Shown: positions 11,354 through 22,268 of the stretch, piece by piece
How the letters are laid out: each line of letters starts with the position of its first letter
Numbering within the stretch: the first letter of the stretch is position 1
Origin: Coleophoma eucalyptorum
Lineage: Eukaryota; Ascomycota; Leotiomycetes; Helotiales; Dermateaceae
Direction: 5' to 3'
Length of the DNA stretch: 64,000 nt
NCBI GenBank assembly: GCA_026120035.1
Contig: JALRME010000008.1
Span: 62,001-126,000, forward strand
Position numbers and translations under genes: made by a program
The notes under the pieces: model-generated
What the model was told of the DNA's origin: nothing
Databases searched by the model: none
What the model saw: the letters and a program-made list of their open reading frames with translations, nothing else

Positions 11354-11999
11354 AGTGGAGAATGATTGATGATTGTACTGTGTGAGAGGTTGGAGTTGTG
11401 TATCAGATAAAAAGCGAGGGCAGTAGACTGCCAATTGTAGTGCAATCAACTTGGGCGAAGCTCTTTGTGGTGGACGATGCTCGCCATTGTTCGCCGCAAT
11501 TCACAAGTGGTGGATCATATTCGGGGTCATCCCAAAGTCCGGGGTATGGGGTACCGCTGGGGATGTGGATTGGTGGCTGCATTAGGGTGATGAGCAGCGA
11601 AGCTTTTGCTTCGGTCCATATACTGTAAATCATGATTGGAAATACGATTTCAACAAGCTACGAGTAGTCTACTGTCCGGCCAAGGCGTGTGCACATCCGT
11701 TTGTGGTAAGGTCGGAGAGGGGAGATCTGTGGGTGCTTGACCAGCTGGACGGATAGTGATGATCAAACATACTCCAGATACTACCCAATTCGACCGAGCC
11801 TGGCTTCCGGAGCAACTTCGCATAGTTTATACAGGTACGGGGAATTGCAGGGCGGGGACCCCGCAGTGCTCTAGCCTCTATTTTTTCTACCCTAAAGTAA
11901 CAGTAACTAGAGCAACCTTCAACCCCGTATAAGTCACCCATTGGCACACTATCCCGCACTCACTTGACAACTTTGTGTACCACAACGACGCTTCGCACC
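11354..11999. promoter_or_regulatory. Shared divergent promoter of TRI12 transporter and P450 paralogue B
   Basis: This 646-bp gap lies between two divergent start codons. At 11852-11864 is a perfect palindrome GCGGGG-A-CCCCGC, a CGG inverted pair with five bases between; Zn2Cys6 regulators commonly bind CGG inverted pairs. It is about 140 bp from the P450 ATG. A similar CGG-GGTT-CCG element is at 7549-7560, upstream of P450 A. Confidence 0.4.
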
Positions 12000-14055
12000 A
12001 TGAAAGACACAACTTCGTTGATTTCTGCTCTGCAGAGCAGAGTCAGCATACCCGTATTTGTGGCTGGTGTTGTCCTAGCCTTTGGATTCTTCAAGCTCAT
12101 GCGGGCGGGCAGCAGAGACAAACGACTACCCCCCGGACCCCCAACCCTTCCCATCATTGGCAACCTTCATCAGATTCCAGTAACGGGCATGTATAAGAAG
12201 TATGTGTCTGTTTTGAAGATGTGCCTAGGAGCAAACAGCTGACACGGGAGAACGGTAGATTCAAGGAATGGGGCTTGCAGTATGGCGGCGTCTTCTCCCT
12301 GAAGATGGGCTCTGATACCATGATTGTGCTTTTTGACAGGAAGGCAGTCCACGATCTCTTGGACAAAAAGGGAGCCATCTACTCTGAACGACACATCGAT
12401 CATGTTGCTTCCATTGTGACCGGCGGTGATTCATTCGCCTTCATGAACAACACACCACTGTGGAGATCGGAGCGTAAGATTGCCGCGCACAACCTATCGG
12501 TAAGGCCAATTGCGAACATACATGGAGAGATGACTGCTAATCCATCACAGCCAAGAATGTTGGATGATAAGATACAGCCCATCCAAGAGGCCGAGTATGT
12601 AGCTCCGGCAAATGTAAATGGTCAAGAAGAACTCTAACGATCGGGATGCAGAGTCAGTATCCTACTCGCTGACCTACTCAAAACTCCGGCCGATTTTTAC
12701 CGTCACATACAACGTGCAACTGCGTCTGTAGCAAATATCGTCGTGTGGGGCCACCGTGGAGTCACCTATGAAGACTTTTGGGGCAGCGTACGCCAGCCCT
12801 TTCTCCCCTTTCATTTTATCATGACTAACTCCAGCTAGTGTGTTTACGAAGCAATGGATTCAGTGAGTTTTCCGGTGGCAATATTGAAACCATCTTCTTT
12901 CCCTAACCAATTTTTCAGTACTCCGCCTCGCTTGAACCAGGAGCCAACCCGCCCGTCGACCAATTTCCTTTTCTGAAGTACCTGCCAGAATTTCTCAGCC
13001 CCTGGAAAGCACGAGCACGGAAGTCGTACAAAGCTATGGACGGCACTTGGGCAGAGGCCAGACGCCGTGTTGACCAGCGACGCGAGAAGGGCGAGAAGAG
13101 AATTAGCATCGTCGATAGAATCCTTGACGGTGACAAATCCATGGACATTGCCCTCAATGATCATCAGCTAAACCACTTCCTCGGAGTACTCGTTGAGGGT
13201 GGTGCGGATACTACTGCTTCGTCCATGCTCACATCGATCCTTCAACTCGCCTTGAACCCAAAGTTCCAGAAAAAAGCACAAAAGGAGCTAGACCAAGTGT
13301 GCGGCACAGACAGGTAGGTGAAAAGCAATCTGTGCTTTATCGTAAAGTAGATTGCTAACTGAAATCTAGATCTCCAGTGTGGTCCGATTTTGCTCAACTC
13401 CCGTATATCAACTCCATTGTAAAGGAAGGAATGAGGTGGCACTCAGTGTAGGTATACAAGCAACCACACCGCTAGACACCCCTATTAACTTCCAATCCTA
13501 GTCTACCGCTAGGCGTTCCACATCGTGTCAATCAGGACGACTACTATGAGGGTATGCTTATCCCCAAAGATTCTACAGTGATCATCCCTATCTGGGCAAT
13601 GCACTTCACGGAGAAATTTGGCTACAAAGACCCGGACACCTACAATCCTGACAGATTTGTGGACTACACCCGTTTGGCATCGGACTATGCCGGCAGCCCC
13701 GATTTCATGAACCGAGATAAGTTGTGTCCCCCAAGCACACAATTACAGAGTAGCTAACATAAATGCACATCACTACGGATACGGAGCAGGCCGACGAATT
13801 TGCCCCGGCATGCATCTCGCCGAGCGCACCCAATGGCGCATAACGGCTAAGCTTCTGTGGGCGTTTGATATCCTGCGGGAGACGGATCCCGTGACGAGCA
13901 AGGTAATAGACATTGATCCCAACGCGTATCATGAAGGCATCAGCCACTGCCCTGAACCGTTCAAGGTCAAGTTCAAGCCTAGAAGTCAGGAACACATGGA
14001 TACTATCCTTAAGGAAGCTCAGAACGGATCCACGTTCCTGAAGGTTTATGAATGA
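12000..14055 (+). CDS. Cytochrome P450 monooxygenase, paralogue B
   Basis: Nine exons (12000-12199, 12259-12499, 12551-12594, 12652-12787, 12839-12862, 12919-13313, 13370-13447, 13502-13716, 13769-14055) give 539 residues. An N-terminal helix ([16 protein letters not shown]) precedes [18 protein letters not shown]. Helix I is [11 protein letters not shown], ExxR is KEGMRWH (Arg kept), the PERF block is YNPDRF, and the haem loop is [13 protein letters not shown]. It is clearly related to P450 A across the whole length, and the last exon of both is exactly 287 nt. Most other intron positions differ between the two, except that near QEAE, that before LG-PH, and the AT-AC intron at 13717-13768. 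The ATG at 12000 is preferred over an upstream TTG frame. Likely role: a second oxidation in the same pathway. Confidence 0.92.
13717..13768 (+). other. AT-AC intron in P450 paralogue B
   Basis: The exon ends AACCGAG, the 52-nt intron opens ATAAGTTGTG and closes AAATGCAC, and the next exon begins ATCACTACGG. A GCTAAC branch-like site lies 10 nt before the end. Splicing restores [21 protein letters not shown] alternative keeps the frame only with a 28-nt intron, which is too short for these fungi. Position and phase are identical to the intron at 5498-5573. Confidence 0.8.
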
Positions 14056-16387
14056 GTTTGACCAGAGAAGTAGATAATCAGAAATAGAGGAGGGTAGTCT
14101 TTGCTTCCTACGTCCCGGGTGTGGCTCATTTGCAGCAAAATGTTTTGAACGAGGACAAAGTGATCGCTCTCTTGTCCCAATATAGTTCATTGACACAGCC
14201 ACATTGACTCAGATGCAATACTCCCTGCTCGTGATTGCACCGCTTCAACTTGCGCTTTGCTCATGCTCGCTCATGGTCACCTCAAGCTCGAATACGTTTA
14301 TTGAATATATCTAAAAATACGTCTTCTTTGCCTGATCACTTCGGCTCCTTCAGCCCTGAACCTGTCACTGCTACTACCGTGTATTCCGATTACACACCAA
14401 CTCATCTCCCAGCAGAAAAGAATAAATTACACTCGTTAAAGATGCATTCGTCTCTCGTATAGTTAGTGAGTCTCTTGATGCACCATATGGATGGAATAAT
14501 CGTGTATCTTGATGGATGATGAATGGTTTTCCCTGTTCCCTGGTCCCATTGTTGTCATCCCTAGCCTCCTCGTGCTTCAGCTCTGCCCCCAGCTTGATTC
14601 AGGTATAATGTTAGTCACGTGATCATGCGTGCTACAATACGCCCAAGTTATCCGGTGTTAACAAATTACTACGGTTGATGGTCATGCATATAGCATATCA
14701 AGCCTATGTGCTACCACTTATTTGAGAGTCCTCTTATCTGATAAAAGGAGTTTGCAGGCCTCTACGGTAAGATGTAAAAAGTCTGAATATACCCCGAATA
14801 GGAATAGCAGCTACCTTCCTATCGGGTAGTATTTGCAACAATATTTCCCCGATTTTACTATAACACCATGAATTGACTAACTAACTTACACTTGTTTTCT
14901 AGTTCCTATTACGGGTATGTCTACATGAACAGAGCTTGCACCCTAATTAAGATCAAGAATTCATGAGATAAGTAGTATTAGCTGGTCTTATAGTCTATAT
15001 CATTATCTGGAAGTCAAGAGGTTTACTATTATTATTGCTTTTCAACGAGAGGCTCTCCAGATTAATAATGTCTCTAAACTATGACCCAATGTATTTAGTC
15101 AGATCTTTGTTGGCGAATACTCCTCCATTATTCCACTGGTTTCTCATACTAAAGTCAAGGAGGCAGCATTATTCGGTATGTTCAATAGAGAAATGGAGAT
15201 CGGGGCTGGCTTCAGAACTTCTGGAAGCACAGCGAGGATTTTGGTGAAATATGTTTTGAATATATCTAGGGTAAAGTTGCTAGATAGTAGTAGTAAATAT
15301 AGTTGTTGGATATAGGAGTGGTCTTAATATAGATACTAAAAGGCTGAGATAGGGGACGTGAAAAGGGAATCTATAGTTGAAATCCAAAGTCGAAATCGAG
15401 AGTCAGAGTCTATGAGACCCCCCTACAGATCACGTGTTATGACTATCTTCAGATACTACAAGGTTCTTATAGCTCATAGAGTATCTCTCTCTCGTGGCAC
15501 GTAATGTATACGGATTAAATCGCAAGTAATTTGCCATTTATACGAATATTCTAAAATAAAGAAGTAAGAAGATGAGACTAGAGCTGGAAGAGCAGGTTTA
15601 AATATAGGAGTTATTATCACGTGAAAACCAACTCATTGTCATGTGATAACCTAGGTCAGGATCGTCACATATATTAAATGTTAACTATCAATCGTCTAGA
15701 AGCGAAGCGCACATAGGAGAGTCCAGAAGTGGGTCCGATGATTAGATCATATACTTGTAAGGTGCTGTCCAGTGATTTATTAATCATGTGATGTTGGTTG
15801 CTCTTCTGACAGAAAAACATTTAGCTTGCGAGGATTAATCCCTGGATTTCAGGGGCTGTCGGAATTGCTTCAATAGTGAGCTCGTATTGTTAAGAACGAA
15901 AGACATGCATGGAAATTAATTACGGACATTTCAAAAGTCCATTTCCCGTATCAACAACTATATCAAGTCATGTCCTGTCAAGGGCCGGGCATATTCGGCC
16001 AAAAGTAGTTAGAATATTTCTAGCAAAAAGTATCACCAGGCAGAGATGGAAATCAAACCTAGCCTAAATGGGTTAGGAAGCAAACCTCAATAACGAGACG
16101 AGATACGCAAATATGAATCCAAGCACTTTGTGCCGCATAGTGGCACTACATACCTATGGCATGATTCCCTTGAGTTTGAACTTTCAGGTTTTTCCCAAGG
16201 CTTGGTTCCGTAGTACAATATAATTCTGATGCCATTCTATTACCAATTTCAACCAAAAGGTATCCGAGTCCAAGTACTTAAACTCTACTTATCACCTTTC
16301 CCTTTTGTACTATTTTCTTTACAATTCATCTATCTTCTCTGAGCCACATCATCAGGAGCTTCTCATTTTCTACTCTAAGCAATCACA
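14056..16387. other. AT-rich gene-free spacer
   Basis: Base composition shifts clearly to AT after about 14600, and no frame carries family features. CACGTG-type hexamers occur several times (for example near 14616, 15432 and 15620). A segment at 15385-15420 recurs at 19857-19897. The last ~150 bases before 16388 look like an ordinary CT-rich promoter and leader for the amidase. Confidence 0.6.
15385..15420 (+). repeat. Degenerate repeat, copy 1, left of the amidase/regulator pair
   Basis: The segment around AAAGTCGAAATCGAGAGTC followed by GAGACCCC recurs in the same orientation at 19857-19897 with a few gaps and substitutions. The two copies bracket the amidase and its neighbouring regulator. 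Confidence 0.55.
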
Positions 16388-18028
16388 ATGACAAACACCT
16401 ATCCAGAACTCTGGCAGGAAATCTCCAGCCGAAAAAGGGAGGAACAGCAATCGCGAATTCCAAAGGAATGGCAAATATCTATTCCTAGCGGAATCTTTTG
16501 TCCCATTGGAGCCATTGAGAAGTGTGGAATATTATCAAACGAAGAGCTAGGTTGGACTGATACATCATCCGACTTCACTACAACCCTTAAACTTGTCGCC
16601 ACGGGCAAAGTCACCACTGAACAGCTCATTACAGCATTTTGTAAGCGAGCTGCAGTTGCACATTGCATGACCAATTGCTTGACCGAGATTCTATTTAAAG
16701 AGGCAATAGAACGAGCCAAAGAGCTTGATCGTCAATATACATCCACTGGCAGAGTTGTTGGCCCCCTACATGGCCTACCAATTAGTGTGAAAGATCATCT
16801 CAACGTGGAAGGGTTTGACTCATCTACCGGTCTCTCTGCACTCTGCTTTGAGCCAGCGCAGTACACTAGCAAGCTTGTACAGCTCCTGGTTCAAAATGGA
16901 GCAGTTGTTATCGCAAAGACGAATGTCCCACAGACATGTTTAACCGCGGATACTGTTAACATGGTCTTTGGTAGAACTACAAATGCGTACAATAATACTT
17001 TCGGAGCAAGTGGTTCCTCTGGTGGGGAAGCAGCGCTGGTTTCCTTGGGAGGATCACTCCTTGGGCTTGGATCTGACGGCTCAGGCTCAATCAGAATGCC
17101 AGCAGGAGCAAATGGGGTTGTAGGCTACAAACCAAGTGGATACCGACTCCCTATGGATGGCCGATCCACTTTCGGTCACGGCTTCATGGGAACCACACAA
17201 ATGGGCCCCGTTGCTGTATTTGGCTTTCTAGCCCGCTCTACAAGAGATGTTCTCACTGCTGCAAAAATAATAAGTAATGCAAGACCATGGGAAAGCGACC
17301 CATTTCTATTCCCGAGTCCGTGGCTAGGCTTGCAGTTTTCGAAGCCGAGGATTGGTGTCTGGACAATCAATAGTCCAAAAAATCTTTTTCACCTTCATCC
17401 TCCAGTCAAACGAGGGTTTCTCACAGCACAAGATCGACTTCGCAGAGCAGGTTTCGAGCTAGTCGATTTCGATAATCCTGATATCAGCCACGTCTGGGAT
17501 CTCTGCAAAGACTGGGTGGAGATTCAAGGGCTATGGAATATGCGAGAGTATTTATCCAAGGAGCCTTACAACAAGTCTGTTCTTAGTACAGGGATTTTGA
17601 ATCCTAAGAGCCCACGACCCGATTTAAGTTTAAAGTACCTCCATGACATGAACCTAGGCTTAGCTACTCTCACCTACATTATGACCCAAGCCTGGATGGC
17701 CAGTGGGCTGGACGCTCTTCTCTGGGTAACAGCTCCGCACACAGCATTGCCCTTCGATGAATGGAATGACACCACATTTACCTGCACTTTCAATGCCATC
17801 GACTGGCCCGCTCTTTCACTACCACTGGATTTGTACTCAGACAAGAAGATAGATTTCAAGGAGGATATTGTGCCCTTTAACGAGGAAGATGCCAAAGTTT
17901 ATGCACTGTATGATCCAGAGACTTTTCATGGTCTACCACTGAATGTACAGTTGATTGGAAGGAGATTTGAAGATGAGAAGTTATTGAACATTGCAGAGCA
18001 AATCCACCCATTCATCTGTGGGAAATAA
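16388..18028 (+). CDS. Amidase (amidase-signature family, acetamidase-like)
   Basis: A single open frame of 546 residues without introns. The start ATG at 16388 follows a CT-rich leader. The amidase-signature elements are in order: the catalytic lysine in GLPISVKDH (Lys135), the cis-serine in FGASGSSGGE (about Ser210/211), and the nucleophile in SDGSGSIRMPAG (about Ser234; the usual GGSIR reads GSGSIR). The length matches fungal amdS-like enzymes. No signal peptide is seen, so it is probably cytosolic, hydrolysing a carboxamide to acid and ammonia. It ends 109 bases from the end of a convergent Zn2Cys6 gene; neighbouring regulators of this kind often control such amidases (inference). The pair sits alone between AT-rich stretches. 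Confidence 0.92.
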   Translation: MTNTYPELWQEISSRKREEQQSRIPKEWQISIPSGIFCPIGAIEKCGILSNEELGWTDTSSDFTTTLKLVATGKVTTEQLITAFCKRAAVAHCMTNCLTEILFKEAIERAKELDRQYTSTGRVVGPLHGLPISVKDHLNVEGFDSSTGLSALCFEPAQYTSKLVQLLVQNGAVVIAKTNVPQTCLTADTVNMVFGRTTNAYNNTFGASGSSGGEAALVSLGGSLLGLGSDGSGSIRMPAGANGVVGYKPSGYRLPMDGRSTFGHGFMGTTQMGPVAVFGFLARSTRDVLTAAKIISNARPWESDPFLFPSPWLGLQFSKPRIGVWTINSPKNLFHLHPPVKRGFLTAQDRLRRAGFELVDFDNPDISHVWDLCKDWVEIQGLWNMREYLSKEPYNKSVLSTGILNPKSPRPDLSLKYLHDMNLGLATLTYIMTQAWMASGLDALLWVTAPHTALPFDEWNDTTFTCTFNAIDWPALSLPLDLYSDKKIDFKEDIVPFNEEDAKVYALYDPETFHGLPLNVQLIGRRFEDEKLLNIAEQIHPFICGK

Positions 18029-18137
18029 AAAGGTCTCTTTTCTAGTACTCTCTAGAAAATGCTACTGTCCAGAGGTTTTGAGTTAGAATTTATATTGGAG
18101 CACTACAAACTATCAAAATTGTAAAGCGCATTTAACC

Positions 18138-19574
18138 TCATGGTAAAAACAGCATTCTAGGCATAGATCCGATCAGTTCAAACCAGCCTATAGTAATTCC
18201 CTGGTCCCTAATTCGCCATGTATGTTGCATAAATAGTTCAAGGGTCGTAAAATAGGCTATAAACACAGGATTTGCCGTTTCTCTTATTTTGAGCATGAGA
18301 TTGGCCCTTCTATCTTGCTCGATTATCTCCAATGCTGCGAGTAATAACGGAAAAGATATTTGGAGAGGAATTTCTTTCGTGAGAGTAATGCATGTTTCCA
18401 GCTGAGAAAGGATGTTTTGTGCCTTGAGAGCTGCCCAATCATCCTCCACGCCATAGGGGTATTTAAGGCGATGTATGAAAAGCAGAATTGCTTGTGGATA
18501 AATACTAGCATGAGTAGACATGAGAATAATTTCGCTATTCGTGTATTGTGAGTGGAATCCAGTTGGCCAAATTGGTTGCCAGCTTTCCAATCTTTGCTCA
18601 ATGGTTGCGAAAGCCCTAGCGTCGTTCATAATATTCTTGTTTATGTTCGTTTTTGCTGCATAGGAAACCTTACAAGAGTCGTAAAAGAGTGGTAGAAGAG
18701 AGCAGCAAATACCAATAGTACGATCTGCAGTTGCAACACCACTACATTTGTACTTCATACTTGGAATCTCGCCATGCGCAAGGCAGTCAACATTGTCCAT
18801 AAAAATTAGGCAATGAACATGGCAATCCAGGAGAGGTTCGATATCGAAAGTATATCCTTTAGCATCTAGCGCTAAAAGTGTATATTTGACGACAGCGTGT
18901 ATAGATGTGCTCGCTGTAAGGATTTCGAAAGTAATAAGGCACATACCCAGCGTAGCAATAATCAGGATTTGAGTGGAAGTATTTGCCCTGCAGCAGCGTA
19001 ACTTCTGTAACGCAACCGCGCTCCTACGAAGATTGACTTCATCATAGCCAACCCTACCATTCTGAGCTTGAATAAAAGTAGAAGACACCGCGAGATATCC
19101 CTCCTTCAAGTACCTAGGCGCACTAGCGTAACACTTTTCCAAGCTGACTCGTAGAAGCTTTGCAAAACTCGGTCCAATGATGAAACTAGAAGCAAATTCA
19201 TCTTTTGTCCATAATATATCTAGAATTTGCTCTTCTGGCGGAGGTAATTGGTAAAAGTTCATTTGAAACCCCCCTATATCTTGATTCTGGGTGGCTTTGT
19301 TATCTGCTAGGAATTGACCGTCGCGAGTTGAGGAATCGGCAGAAGCTGAACTAGTGCGTGGTGCACTATTCACGATCCAAACCAGCTCCTCATCAGACTT
19401 CTTGAGATAAAGTAGCTCATCCCTACGCTTCCTACCCCGCTGAATAATAGGCCGCAACGTTGTGCAAGCATAGCGTAGGCGTGTACATCGACCACACGCG
19501 TTGAGATCTGTAGAATATATACATTTAGCTCTAGTCCGAGAGCATCCGTCGCAAGATCTTTTAGGCTCGTCCAT
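18138..19574 (-). CDS. Zn2Cys6 transcription factor
   Basis: A single frame of 478 residues starting MDEPKRSCDGCSRTRAKC. The six zinc cysteines are at 8, 11, 18, 27, 30 and 37 (C-x2-C-x6-C-x8-C-x2-C-x6-C), followed by a basic linker, RGRKRRDELL. The rest is mostly helical, like the fungal regulators that lack a well-conserved middle domain. It should act in the nucleus as a pathway-specific activator binding CGG-type half-sites. It is convergent with the amidase, which is the most likely target by position. No intron was needed to keep the frame open. Confidence 0.88.
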   Translation of the reverse strand: MDEPKRSCDGCSRTRAKCIYSTDLNACGRCTRLRYACTTLRPIIQRGRKRRDELLYLKKSDEELVWIVNSAPRTSSASADSSTRDGQFLADNKATQNQDIGGFQMNFYQLPPPEEQILDILWTKDEFASSFIIGPSFAKLLRVSLEKCYASAPRYLKEGYLAVSSTFIQAQNGRVGYDEVNLRRSAVALQKLRCCRANTSTQILIIATLGMCLITFEILTASTSIHAVVKYTLLALDAKGYTFDIEPLLDCHVHCLIFMDNVDCLAHGEIPSMKYKCSGVATADRTIGICCSLLPLFYDSCKVSYAAKTNINKNIMNDARAFATIEQRLESWQPIWPTGFHSQYTNSEIILMSTHASIYPQAILLFIHRLKYPYGVEDDWAALKAQNILSQLETCITLTKEIPLQISFPLLLAALEIIEQDRRANLMLKIRETANPVFIAYFTTLELFMQHTWRIRDQGITIGWFELIGSMPRMLFLP

Positions 19575-20128
19575 CAGGGGCGAAACATTGTTGGGTATCC
19601 AGAACAGAGATTTTGGTTTGAAATATTGGTCAAAGGTATATCACCTTAGACACAAAGAATTGTCAAAAGGGAGTGCAATACAAGCGAGTAGCAATCGATA
19701 GGAATATCCTATTTTACATCATCTTATGTCGCAGATATGAAGACTTAAAACAAGCTAAATAAGCGAATCCATAGGTATAATAGACTAAGGAACCCTATAT
19801 AAGCGAGCAAGTCGGAAGTAACTAAGAGGAGCCGTTTAAGATTGAAGTCGAAATGTAAAGTCGAATCGAGAGTCAGAACCTCAGAGAAGAGACCCCTTTT
19901 AGAACCCCTTTAGAACCAACCGCCTCATGGTAGTTCATAAGCCCCTACCTCACCCTTATACTACGCAGCAGGAAACCAACCCAGATGCGGATAAAACACG
20001 GTGCGATGGTTTGCAGTCCGATGAGTCAATATGTCTTCTACGATCTCATAGAAGAACAACGAAGTGACCATACTCAAACATCTGTGACTGTTTGAATAAG
20101 GCATTAATCCGTTTACTTTGCTCCTATT
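19575..20128. other. AT-rich spacer with second repeat copy
   Basis: Contains the promoter side of the Zn2Cys6 gene and the second copy of the degenerate repeat (19857-19897, matching 15385-15420). No gene was recognised. Confidence 0.5.
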
Positions 20129-21990
20129 TCATGAGAAAACCCCCCTCTCTATAGGCGTACTAGAAAGCACTATATCGTGGGCATCCCAAATGATATTCTG
20201 CGACGCTGCTTCTGGGTTGGCACCATTCCCAATGAGGAGCTTAACGGCTGTATTGGTATAGCTAGATGGTAATATTATCGTGAGATGAAGTGCTGTAATT
20301 ACACCAAGGCTCTGGGAAGAGACGTTGATGCCAGAGGAGACTAGGCTACTGAGCATCGTCAAATGGTCTCCAATGCAAGCGAAATGAGCAGCAGATAAGC
20401 CACGAATTGATATGGTGTTGATAGGAGCCCCTTCAAGCAAACAAGACAAGTCATAATCTGTGCTTATTAATGCTGCAGCGTGATAGTGATTTCGTTCGTC
20501 CATGCTACTTTCGTTGAAAGGTGCAAGATTCAAGAAGCGCACTTTATTTTCACAAAAAGCCATCGAAGTGCGCGCTTGGTCCAAAACTTGGATGTTAGCC
20601 TGCCTAATTCTCTCATTTAAATATAGCTAAGGAGGAAATAAAAAAAATTCTCTTTGAGTTGTTGCCCGAAAGATGTAAGTTCGGAAACTTTGGTAGCCAT
20701 GCCAGTTGCTATGCAGACTCGGTTATACCATAACTGGGCCTTCGATGTCCCCTCAGATGCCGCAACACCCAGCCATTTAGCGGCTTGGTCAGAATCATGG
20801 TACACGCCAAACCCTAAGACATAATATTCTGAGACTGTCATGGCAGCATGTGCTCGTGTTTCAGCGTTGCTGATAAAGAATCCGCCAACATATTCAAGTA
20901 TTCGACAAATCTTCGCTGTACTCTGAATGGAAGATCATCTGGGAGCAAGATGTTATCATTTGCCATGTCATGCAAATCTAGCAATGCATTTATTAGCCAG
21001 TTACTAGAGATTTTGTAGCTGGGTATGAAATATACCATACCTCATGCAGAGAGTGTGGAATAGACCAAGAAGAGATTTCCTTATCAGCGCAACTAGCAAG
21101 ATCGGACCCCTCTGAATTTCCAATGTAATCCGATCTGTCGATACCCATTAGTTCTGAGAACTTCAGTCACAAGAAGTATAACTGACAGTGAATATGCTTC
21201 GCCAGGTGTAACATCTCGAGAAGTACAGAACTCGACTTTCTCGCAGTAGGGTCGTCCAGTAGAGAACCATTGACAAAATTGAACAGCCGGGACTCAATAT
21301 AACTTCAAGATGCATATGCTAAACAAAAGTTTGACCGTAATCAAGAAGGTCATTGAATCGGAGCTGCGCAAGAAACGTCTCCTTTGCCCCAAGAATCGTC
21401 ATCCGTGAGATTTTTTTGACTTTCATAGAGCCATTTATCATCAAGAAAGCTCTTCCATTTTTTAAAATCTCCCAAACAAGCAATCCGAATGAGAAAGTAT
21501 CAGTGAGGATAATAACGTGGATGTCGAATCTCCGGCGCACGTACCAATGGTGATCCATGAGGACAATCGACTCTCAACAACGGCGAACTATGAATATTTA
21601 TAATGCCTGCCCGGAATCGGCCAACTTGGCAACAAAATTATTTTGCTGCTTGAAAATCAACATATTCTCTGTCTTCACGTCGCCATGGCATGAGAAGCTC
21701 GTAGACAACCATGAGACCTTGGCCAGCCTGATATGCGTAGGAGGCTATGTCGGGTATGCTAAGACGATCTCCAGTATCCACCAAATTCGCACGGAGTGTA
21801 CCTAGTTTCGAATACTCAAGAACAATGGATAGGGATGGCGTCTCGGTGAAGTCTTCCGCATACAATCCGAGGATATCAATGATATTTGGATGCATGTTTA
21901 AGCGTTTGTTTCTTAACACGCCAATCTCAACCGTTAGTTGATTGAAGTATCTCTCCACTGCTTCAGGGTTACCTCGAAAGCGTTGGATTT
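20129..21990 (-). pseudogene. Broken protein kinase / Sel1 / ankyrin gene
   Basis: Read on the minus strand from about 21990: a kinase N-lobe/C-lobe piece (NMHPNIIDILGLYAEDF, then LSIVLEYSKLGTLRANL), whose catalytic loop continues in another frame as HGDVKTENMLIF. Next is the helix-F block TDTFSFGLLVWEIL (21558-21319). Then come Sel1-like motifs (EYYVLGFGVYHDSDQAAKWLGVAASEGTSKAQ, 20841-20700) and ankyrin-like repeats (SAAHFACIGDH, ALHLTI) ending at 20129. Pieces lie in different frames separated by stops, and the kinase start is replaced by AT-rich sequence at about 21990. Some breaks could be introns, but the missing start and the frame change in the catalytic loop argue for a relic. Intact relatives in fungi combine kinase and repeat domains, often in signalling or self-recognition. 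Confidence 0.7.
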
Positions 21991-22268
21991 AAAACTCTTA
22001 TGAACTTAGAGAGCTATTACCTTACTACTATGTTTATCTTTATTCTATTAACCTTGTATTCTACTATAAGGACCATTCTATAGAATTAGTTATAAGGATT
22101 ATATTAATAAGGACCTCGCACAGCCTTAATTTGGGACGCGAATTACACTGTATTCGTCCCACGACTCCCTATAAGAATCGTTTCACTATACTTATTAAAA
22201 ATCTCTTAAATAAACTTTTATTAAATCTTGAAAACATATTTAGGATTTCGGGACTTTCCTCCTCCGAT

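Noticed and set aside
13719..13746. GT-AG intron of 28 nt as an alternative to the AT-AC intron in P450 B
   Set aside because: It keeps frame but is below the usual minimum intron length, adds eight residues absent from paralogue A, and does not work in gene A.
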